This document shows, piece by piece, positions 1-4,920 of a stretch of 6,224 nucleotides of DNA; the stretch's first letter is position 1, and every line of letters starts with the position of its first letter. The translations under genes and the position numbers were made by a program. Below the pieces are notes generated by a model. The model saw only the letters and a list, made by a program, of their open reading frames with translations. It did no database searches and had not been told where the DNA came from. This stretch comes from Legionellaceae bacterium UBA2794 (GTDB taxonomy: Bacteria; Pseudomonadota; Gammaproteobacteria; Legionellales; Legionellaceae): positions 34,604-40,827 of the forward strand of contig DEHS01000022.1 of assembly GCA_002352055.1 (NCBI GenBank). Direction: 5' to 3'.

Positions 1-565
1 AATCACCACTTATTCGCCTTTAAAAAGAGCCGGGGTTGGCAAAGGAAGTAAGGTGGGTATTGTCGGTTTAGGCGGACTTGGTCATATGGCTGTTAAAATT
101 GCTCATACCATGGGCGCTGAAGTTACTGTTTTTACTACTTCTCCAAATAAAATAGAGGCCGCTAAAAAATTAGGTGCCTCTGATGTTATTTTATCCACCG
201 ACACTAAAGCCATGTCTGCTTTGAGCAATCAGTATGATTTCATTCTGGATACAGTTTCTGCAAAACATGATATGAATCCCTATTTAAACTGTCTCAAGCA
301 TGACGGAAAGCTAACTCAGGTCGGGGTTCCAGCAGATCCCATGGAAATATCCATGTCTCCCCTGATAATGAAACGTCTTAGCATCAGCGGCTCGCTAATT
401 GGGGGTATTAAAGAAACGCAAGAGATGCTGGATTTTTGTGCTAAAAACAATATTGAAGCGGATATAGAGCGAATCAAAATCGATGAAATTAATTCTGCTT
501 TTAAACGATTAGAAAAGGGCGATGTTAAATATCGGTTTGTGATTGATATGGAATCCCTTCAATAA
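1..565 (+). CDS. Zinc-dependent NADP-type alcohol/aldehyde dehydrogenase, YahK/CAD-like (5' partial)
   Basis: This is the C-terminal half of a medium-chain zinc alcohol dehydrogenase, a cytosolic enzyme that interconverts aldehydes and primary alcohols using NADP(H). The frame is open from base 2, reading ITTYSPLKRAGVGKGSKVGI, so a GTG at 53 is internal and not the start. About 187 residues remain of a family length near 350. Visible are the Rossmann glycine motif GLGGLGH and the sequence FTTSPNK after the second beta strand. Having Thr/Ser there instead of an acid fits NADP preference. Further matches to E. coli YahK, from memory, are IMKR, GSLIGGIKETQEMLDFC and GDVKYRFVID near the end. The catalytic zinc ligands and the structural zinc cysteines lie upstream of the window and cannot be checked. 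A hairpin follows the stop, and the next gene starts 294 bp away, so it is probably a separate transcript. Family call is firm; substrate unknown. Confidence 0.93.
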   Translation, partial: ITTYSPLKRAGVGKGSKVGIVGLGGLGHMAVKIAHTMGAEVTVFTTSPNKIEAAKKLGASDVILSTDTKAMSALSNQYDFILDTVSAKHDMNPYLNCLKHDGKLTQVGVPADPMEISMSPLIMKRLSISGSLIGGIKETQEMLDFCAKNNIEADIERIKIDEINSAFKRLEKGDVKYRFVIDMESLQ

Positions 566-581
566 TATCTCTCCATTTTAT

Positions 582-603
582 CGTGCAGGAACTGTCCTGC
601 ACG
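582..603 (+). terminator. Probable transcription terminator hairpin after the alcohol dehydrogenase
   Basis: CGTGCAGGA (582-590) and TCCTGCACG (595-603) form a perfect 9-bp, GC-rich stem with a 4-base ACTG loop, starting 16 bases after the dehydrogenase stop. A T-rich run at 617-631 follows, but 13 bases beyond the stem rather than directly against it, so it is not a textbook intrinsic terminator. A role in ending the upstream transcript is the simplest reading. A processing or mRNA-stabilising hairpin is possible. Confidence 0.55.
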
Positions 604-625
604 CATTTAAAAGTCATTTTGTTCT

Positions 626-649
626 TTTTTTAGTCTAAACTAAGAATAG
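626..649 (+). promoter_or_regulatory. Candidate promoter element, copy 1 of a motif shared by two leaders
   Basis: The stretch TCTAAACTAAGAATAG (634-649), preceded by a T run, matches TCTAAAATAGGAATAT at 1987-2002 in 13 of 16 positions. The CTAAACT core resembles the CTATACT-type -10 element favoured by the stationary-phase sigma factor RpoS, and no good -35 box lies at normal spacing. If it is a promoter, the HMG-CoA synthase mRNA would have an untranslated leader of roughly 200 bases. The similarity is observed; the promoter role is inferred. Confidence 0.3.
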
Positions 650-700
650 GTTATGGATTAACAAAGGGATATAAGGTCTTTTAGTTCCAGGATCTGATTC

Positions 701-769
701 ATGAAGCTTACCTTAATCAGGCAGCTTGTTCATTATCAATCCCTCATAGGTTTTAATACCCCGGATTAG
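701..769 (+). CDS. Possible 22-residue small ORF in the leader of the HMG-CoA synthase gene
   Basis: An ATG at 701 opens a 22-codon frame reading MKLTLIRQLVHYQSLIGFNT followed by PD and a TAG stop. AGGA at 689-692 sits 8 bases before the ATG, a good ribosome-binding distance, and is the main reason to list it. The frame ends 90 bases before the next gene. Frames this short are common by chance. No run of one regulatory amino acid suggests classical attenuation. No function is assigned. Confidence 0.2.
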   Translation: MKLTLIRQLVHYQSLIGFNTPD

Positions 770-782
770 GAATATGAGAATC

Positions 783-795
783 AATCAGGCTGATT
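783..795. repeat. Palindrome AATCAG-G-CTGATT, candidate operator
   Basis: AATCAGGCTGATT is a perfect 6+1+6 palindrome 65 bases before the HMG-CoA synthase start. The same half-site occurs in inverted orientation at 694-699 (CTGATT) and 715-720 (AATCAG), and GCTGATT recurs at 2148-2154, upstream of the aminotransferase. It could be a transcription-factor site, but the hexamer is short and chance is not excluded. Confidence 0.25.
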
Positions 796-804
796 TACAG
801 AGTG

Positions 805-843
805 TGAATTGGCTCAATTCATGAAATTTATGCACATGAATTG
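805..843 (+). promoter_or_regulatory. Overlapping inverted repeats just before the HMG-CoA synthase ribosome-binding site
   Basis: Two perfect inverted repeats share an arm. TGAATTG (805-811) pairs with CAATTCA (815-821) across a 3-base loop. CAATTCATG (815-823) pairs with CATGAATTG (835-843) across 11 bases. A further weak pairing, AATTG 839-843 with CAATT 855-859, would place the ribosome-binding site in its loop. As RNA these foldings exclude one another. As DNA, the 9-bp arms lie 20 bp apart centre to centre, about two helical turns, which suits a dimeric repressor. The pairings are observed; the regulatory role is inferred. Confidence 0.4.
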
Positions 844-846
844 CTT

Positions 847-854
847 AAAAGGAA
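847..854 (+). promoter_or_regulatory. Ribosome-binding site that fixes the HMG-CoA synthase start at 860
   Basis: AAAAGGAA ends 5 bases before the ATG at 860. The longer in-frame possibility from a TTG at 809 has no purine-rich site before it and would add 17 residues absent from the family N-terminus. The 860 start is therefore preferred. Confidence 0.75.
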
Positions 855-859
855 CAATT

Positions 860-1954
860 ATGGCTAATTTAAAAACTGGTATTTCTTCTTTAGGTATTCA
901 TTTTCCCCCATTAGTAATGTCTGTTGAAGAGCTGGCCAAGCTCAGAAACATAGATCCTGACAAATATTTAATTGGCTTAGGCTGTAAAAAAATTGCCATG
1001 TGTCCGGAGGACTTTAGTGTTGTTGACCTAGCAGCTGAGGCAGCGTCCCGCGCCCTTGCTCGCTGGAAAGGAAACATAAAAGACATTGGCTTACTGGCTG
1101 TAGGTACCGAAAGTGCCGTGGATATGAGCAGGCCTTTAAGTGCATATGTTGCCGATCGCTTAGGAATCTATGGCAATGTGCGATCCTATGAAGTAAAGCA
1201 TGCTTGTTATGGAGGGACACTTGCCCTGAGACAGGCCATGGAATGGAAACATTCCGGTATGGCTCCAGGTAAAGCTGCATTGATAATAGCTACAGACATA
1301 TCGTTATATAAACCCGGTGATGCTGGCGAGCCTACACAAGGCGCAGGAGCAGTTGCCTTTATCATCGACTCACCCGATATAGCTGAAATTGATTTGATAT
1401 CCTATCCATGGAGCAGGCCAGTATTTGATTTTTGGCGTCCCATGGAGGAATCTTTTCCTTTAGTTGATGGAAATCTTAGTATTGAAAGTTATAAAGAAGC
1501 AGCGATTGAATGCTTCAATGCTTTATTACAGGATCAAAATATCTCGCTGCAACAGCTGTTTGAGCAATATCATGCCTGTTGCTTTCATTCTCCTTTTACC
1601 AAAATGGTTAAAAAAGCTTTTTATGCGGTATGCGCAAATCATGGGTTCGATGAACAACAAAGTGACGCTTTATTTAGTGAAAAAGTTTTGCCCTCTATGG
1701 AATGGAATGCTTTAAGTGGTAACTCTTATACAGCCAGTTTATGGGTAGGCGTTGCCAAAGCATTATGCGGTGCTGCAATGGGAAAAAAAATAGCCGCTTT
1801 TTCTTATGGTTCGGGTTGTGGCGCTGAATTATTAACTCTAACTGCAGGAGAGCAAGCCGAGAGCTGCGCATGGATGGATGATGTAGTAACCGATTTTGCT
1901 AAAAGAAAGGAAATAACAGCAGAAGAGTACAGTGTGTTAAGAAAAGTAAAATAG
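860..1954 (+). CDS. Hydroxymethylglutaryl-CoA synthase family protein (MvaS-like)
   Basis: This 364-residue thiolase-fold enzyme belongs to the HMG-CoA synthase family, which adds the acetyl-CoA methyl carbon to a beta-keto acyl thioester; in the mevalonate pathway acetoacetyl-CoA becomes HMG-CoA. The active site is complete by comparison with S. aureus MvaS (Glu79, Cys111, His233): Glu84 in VGTESAVDMS, the acyl-carrying Cys116 in KHACYGGT, and His243 in CCFHSPFTKM. Other family blocks are GEPTQGAGAVA (157-167), FDFWRP (189-194), GNSYTASL (287-294) and FSYGSG (314-319). It ends soon after the segment aligning with NNRTEVSVDAYE of MvaS, so it lacks roughly the last 35-40 residues of that protein, an end without catalytic residues. 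It could be the mevalonate enzyme or a specialised homologue for beta-branching in a biosynthetic cluster. No other mevalonate gene is in view. It precedes the aminotransferase operon by 228 bp with no PKS or carrier-protein gene nearby. Confidence 0.93.
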   Translation: MANLKTGISSLGIHFPPLVMSVEELAKLRNIDPDKYLIGLGCKKIAMCPEDFSVVDLAAEAASRALARWKGNIKDIGLLAVGTESAVDMSRPLSAYVADRLGIYGNVRSYEVKHACYGGTLALRQAMEWKHSGMAPGKAALIIATDISLYKPGDAGEPTQGAGAVAFIIDSPDIAEIDLISYPWSRPVFDFWRPMEESFPLVDGNLSIESYKEAAIECFNALLQDQNISLQQLFEQYHACCFHSPFTKMVKKAFYAVCANHGFDEQQSDALFSEKVLPSMEWNALSGNSYTASLWVGVAKALCGAAMGKKIAAFSYGSGCGAELLTLTAGEQAESCAWMDDVVTDFAKRKEITAEEYSVLRKVK

Positions 1955-1979
1955 TTTTAAATTTAACCATACCACTACA

Positions 1980-2002
1980 ATTTTGGTCTAAAATAGGAAT
2001 AT
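1980..2002 (+). promoter_or_regulatory. Candidate promoter element, copy 2 of the shared leader motif
   Basis: TCTAAAATAGGAATAT (1987-2002), preceded by ATTTTGG, matches the element at 634-649. It contains TAAAAT (1989-1994), five of six matches to a sigma-70 -10 box, without a clear -35 box at 17 bases. Its place 26 bases after the HMG-CoA synthase stop and about 180 bases before the aminotransferase start mirrors copy 1, so it may start the aminotransferase-GMC-C45 transcript. The role is inferred. Confidence 0.3.
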
Positions 2003-2081
2003 TGAATAGAGAAAGGACATTATTTATTTACAAGAACAGCAAAAATCAATTCTGTAACCAGATTCTTGAATTTGGGCTAAT

Positions 2082-2102
2082 GGAAGGGGGTTAAACCCTT
2101 CC
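2082..2102 (+). terminator. GC-rich hairpin between the HMG-CoA synthase and aminotransferase genes
   Basis: GGAAGGG (2082-2088) and CCCTTCC (2096-2102) make a perfect 7-bp stem with a 7-base loop, followed by TATAGTTAATTT, which is only weakly T-rich. It may terminate the HMG-CoA synthase transcript 127 bases after that stop. If transcription starts near 2000, it would instead be a leader hairpin ahead of the aminotransferase operon. The sequence does not decide between these. Confidence 0.35.
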
Positions 2103-2182
2103 TATAGTTAATTTATCAATTATCCAGCAAACCTAGTGCCTGGTCATGCTGATTACTCTAACTTTTGATTGCGAGTAAAAAA

Positions 2183-3472
2183 ATGAAAAAACCTGCTGAA
2201 AATCTTAATCCTGTCCGTAGCCAGCCTCTCCCCTGGGAGTTGCCAGGAGCACATTATTTGAATGAGGAAGAGGTAGATGCGGTAACAAATATTATACGTT
2301 CTAAAAGTTTGTTTCGGTTCTATGGTCCTGATTTACAAAATGCCGTCAATCACTTGGAGGCTCATTTTAGGGATTATGTTAAAAGAGAATACGCCTTAGC
2401 CGTTAGTAGCGGAACATCCGCGTTATATATCGCCCTTGCCGCGTTTGGGGTTGGACCTGGTGATGAGGTTTTGTTACCAGGATATTTATGGGTGAGCTGT
2501 GCAAGCGCCATTATTAGAACTGGAGCCATCCCCAGGCTGATTGATATTGACTCATCTTTTTGCATGGATCCCAATGATCTTAAAACGAAAATAAATGAGC
2601 GGTCAAAGGTTATTTTATACATTCATATGAGTGGAGCAATGGGAAATATTCACGAAATTATAGACATTGCTACCTCACATAACCTTAAAGTTCTTGAAGA
2701 TTGCGCTCAGGCTGTCGGTGCAACCCTTGATGGTAAAGCTGCGGGTGCGTTTGGGGATATTGGTATATACAGCTTTCAATTGAATAAAAATATGACCTCC
2801 GGCGAAGGGGGGATGATAGTTTGTGATAATGAAAACTTATATCAACGATGTTTCGCGATACATGATCTTGGGTATGCACGAAATAAAATGGGCCGACTTG
2901 ATGCAACAAACGAAGCGTTGCAATTATGGGGAATAGGTGCCCGAATGTCAGAATTAACCGGAGCTGTGGCTTTGGTTCAATTGGGTAAGCTCAATAAAAT
3001 AGTAGCCGCGATGCGTCACTCTAAATACAGAATCATTGAGGGAATAAAAGATATTCCAGACCTTACATTTCGTACCATACCTGATCCTCGTGGGGATAGT
3101 GGTGCCTTTTTAATTGTTACCTTCCCGGATGAGTCCTTATGCCGCGAATTTGTAAAAGAGATGCATAAAGAAGGTATTAATGGGCCCGCAGGGAGTGTTG
3201 CTTGTGTCGTTTTGGGGGATGTAGATTTTTATTGGTACTACAATACACCCAGTTTAGTTTATAAAAGATCAAATTCTCCGGACCAATTCCCCTGGACTCA
3301 TCCTGCCAATGAGTTTGCTCAGGATATTTCTTACGAAAAAGGTGCTTTACCCAAATGTGATTCTCTTGCTCATCGCAGTATGAAATTAGCTATTGCCTCT
3401 AATTTATGCGCTCAGGATGAAGAAGATATCATTACAGCATTCCATAAAATTGCCAATAAAATCATGGGGTAG
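2183..3472 (+). CDS. DegT/DnrJ/EryC1/StrS-family PLP aminotransferase, KdnA-like
   Basis: This 429-residue fold-type I aminotransferase probably moves an amino group, usually from glutamate, to an aldehyde or keto group on a sugar-like or other small molecule. Visible elements are SSGTSA (75-80), which grips the PLP phosphate; LEDCAQ with Asp173 contacting the pyridine nitrogen; and NKNMTSGEGG with Lys202 as the Schiff-base lysine. The lysine argues for a true transaminase rather than a ColD-type dehydratase, which has His there. From memory it most resembles KdnA, the 8-amino-3,8-dideoxy-octulosonate transaminase of Shewanella, sharing IHMSGAMGNIHEI, the block FRTIPDPRGDSGAFL, and FYWYYN. 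I chose ATG 2183, which has GCGAG 7 bases upstream; a TTG at 2165 would add six residues but lacks a binding site. The stop is 3 bp from the GMC gene, so the two are almost certainly co-transcribed. Substrate unknown. Confidence 0.92.
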   Translation: MKKPAENLNPVRSQPLPWELPGAHYLNEEEVDAVTNIIRSKSLFRFYGPDLQNAVNHLEAHFRDYVKREYALAVSSGTSALYIALAAFGVGPGDEVLLPGYLWVSCASAIIRTGAIPRLIDIDSSFCMDPNDLKTKINERSKVILYIHMSGAMGNIHEIIDIATSHNLKVLEDCAQAVGATLDGKAAGAFGDIGIYSFQLNKNMTSGEGGMIVCDNENLYQRCFAIHDLGYARNKMGRLDATNEALQLWGIGARMSELTGAVALVQLGKLNKIVAAMRHSKYRIIEGIKDIPDLTFRTIPDPRGDSGAFLIVTFPDESLCREFVKEMHKEGINGPAGSVACVVLGDVDFYWYYNTPSLVYKRSNSPDQFPWTHPANEFAQDISYEKGALPKCDSLAHRSMKLAIASNLCAQDEEDIITAFHKIANKIMG

Positions 3473-3475
3473 CCG

Positions 3476-4879
3476 ATGAGCATTCTAAAAGACTCGTGTG
3501 AAGTTAATATTGATGATTGCAGTGCAATTAAGTTTGATTATATTGTTATTGGAAGTGGTGCTGCGGGTGGGGCTACCGCCCTGACTTTAGGTGATTTGAA
3601 CCACAATGTTTTAGTGGTCGAGGCAGGTTCTTTGCTCCTGACAGAGCATGTAGGATCGCTCTCCATGAAACATCAGCCCTCGATATTAAAATCATTTTGT
3701 AATAAATGTTCCTATCAGGTTCCCTGGATATCGTCCACTGCTTCAAGTAATGAACAGGTTTGGTCAGTGGCTGGGGGTAGAACCTTATTTTGGGGTGGGC
3801 ATGCGCCCAGATTTTTCGCCCATGAATTTTCTAAATGGCCGCTGAATTTTAATGATTTAAAAGCCGATTATGATTGGGCTGAGCAATTGCTCCATGTGGA
3901 AAATGATTTTTTTGCCAATGAAACCGAAAAAACACTGATTGATAATAGCCTGTCTAATAATATGATCGCGATGGCATCACCTCTGGCTCTGGAGTTTGCA
4001 TCCCATAAAACATCGATTTTGCCGGATTTATTTTTTAGCAGCATCAGTAAACTAATTGCTCACCCAAGATTTAATAAAGATTTAAATCAACCCGGAATTC
4101 ATTTGCTGTGTGATGCGAAAGCTCAGAAATTACTGCATAACAAAGGTGAAATCACAGGCTTGGAATTACTGAATACACAGACTGGAAAAAGCGTTATTAT
4201 CAAAGCGGAGCATTATATATTAGCCTGCGGTGCCTTTCGGTCGACTCAACTGGTGATTGATTCTGATTTAAGTATAACCTCTTCATTATTTAAGAAAAAT
4301 ATTGGGGAACACCTCTTTTGTAAAGGATTAATTCGCCTGGATGAACCGCTTGAGGAACCTATTTATATTTACTATCCTTCAACGTTAAGACAACCCTATA
4401 TGTTTGAGATTCAGGGACCGTTTAAAGAAAGTTGGTACGATGCCAATTATGCAACGGTATGGCTTGATTGGCAGAGTAATAACAATTACCTGCTTCTTTA
4501 TGGTTTTGGTATAGCCGATGTGTCGCTGGCCAATTCGATTGAATCAAAGGGTAGTGGCTACCAGATAAACTATAATTACACGCCTCACGATTATCAAACC
4601 ATGCTTGATATGCAGCAGAGCGCAGAACAGCTCGCCGAAGCCTTAGAAGGGGATTTAGTCAATTTAGAATTTCAGGATCCCGGAAGTAGTTTACATGAGC
4701 GAGGAGGGATGGCTATGAGTGAGCATCCGGAAGATGGAGTGGTATCTCCTGATGGACAATTTTGGGATTACCCTAATTTATATTGCACTGATACGGCAAT
4801 TTGGCCAGATCAGGGTGCAGCAAATTCCTGTTTAACAATTACAGCCATTGCTCATCATTTAGCTAAAAAATTGAAATAA
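3476..4879 (+). CDS. GMC-family FAD-dependent alcohol oxidoreductase
   Basis: This 467-residue flavoenzyme belongs to the glucose-methanol-choline family, which oxidises an alcohol to an aldehyde or ketone using FAD. The FAD-binding GSGAAGG (26-32) follows the first beta strand, and VVEAGS places Glu49 to hold the ribose. AGGRTLFWGG (99-108) is the second flavin-contact block in the style of bacterial sugar/gluconate-type members. The C-terminal half has LHERGG with probable catalytic His407, then PNLYCTDTAIWPDQGAANSC (433-452), in which Asn450 fills the second active-site position (His or Asn in the family). The N-terminus lacks a signal peptide, Tat motif or membrane segment, so it is likely cytoplasmic. 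CNKC at 75-78 is a close cysteine pair of unknown meaning. GGGG at 3466-3469, inside the end of the aminotransferase gene, can serve as ribosome-binding site and suggests coupled translation. It is a good candidate to make the carbonyl its neighbour aminates. Electron acceptor and substrate unknown. Confidence 0.93.
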   Translation: MSILKDSCEVNIDDCSAIKFDYIVIGSGAAGGATALTLGDLNHNVLVVEAGSLLLTEHVGSLSMKHQPSILKSFCNKCSYQVPWISSTASSNEQVWSVAGGRTLFWGGHAPRFFAHEFSKWPLNFNDLKADYDWAEQLLHVENDFFANETEKTLIDNSLSNNMIAMASPLALEFASHKTSILPDLFFSSISKLIAHPRFNKDLNQPGIHLLCDAKAQKLLHNKGEITGLELLNTQTGKSVIIKAEHYILACGAFRSTQLVIDSDLSITSSLFKKNIGEHLFCKGLIRLDEPLEEPIYIYYPSTLRQPYMFEIQGPFKESWYDANYATVWLDWQSNNNYLLLYGFGIADVSLANSIESKGSGYQINYNYTPHDYQTMLDMQQSAEQLAEALEGDLVNLEFQDPGSSLHERGGMAMSEHPEDGVVSPDGQFWDYPNLYCTDTAIWPDQGAANSCLTITAIAHHLAKKLK

Positions 4880-4909
4880 CAAACATTTATAAACAGGAAC
4901 CAGGATAAA

Positions 4910-4915
4910 AAGGAG
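4910..4915 (+). promoter_or_regulatory. Strong ribosome-binding site for the C45-family gene
   Basis: AAGGAG ends 5 bases before the ATG at 4921 and is the best Shine-Dalgarno match in the window. It supports this start and suggests the third operon gene is translated at least as well as its upstream partners. Confidence 0.8.
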
Positions 4916-4920
4916 TTATC

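Noticed and set aside
53..55. GTG as start of a 170-residue dehydrogenase
   Set aside because: The frame is open to the left edge and encodes family-conserved residues (ITTYSPL) before the GTG, so it is an internal valine codon in a gene cut by the window.
809..859. Extended N-terminus of the HMG-CoA synthase from a TTG at 809
   Set aside because: The ATG at 860 has a good ribosome-binding site and matches the family N-terminus. The 17 extra residues would be encoded by the inverted-repeat region.
898..1280. Minus-strand open frames at 898-1086 and 1014-1280
   Set aside because: They lie wholly inside the HMG-CoA synthase gene, which has clear family motifs, and their translations show no recognisable domain.
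1464..1715. Plus-strand 83-residue frame overlapping the HMG-CoA synthase gene
   Set aside because: It is an alternative frame within the conserved region around His243, with no family features.
2165..2182. Extended N-terminus of the aminotransferase from a TTG at 2165
   Set aside because: There is no purine-rich site before the TTG. The ATG at 2183 has GCGAG at 7 bases and loses nothing conserved.
2374..2909. Minus-strand open frames at 2374-2622 and 2685-2909
   Set aside because: They are antisense to the catalytic core of the aminotransferase and resemble no protein I know.
4880..4920. Separate promoter or terminator between the GMC and C45 genes
   Set aside because: The 41-bp gap holds only a ribosome-binding site and A-rich sequence. 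No hairpin or clear promoter boxes were found, so read-through is the simplest view.
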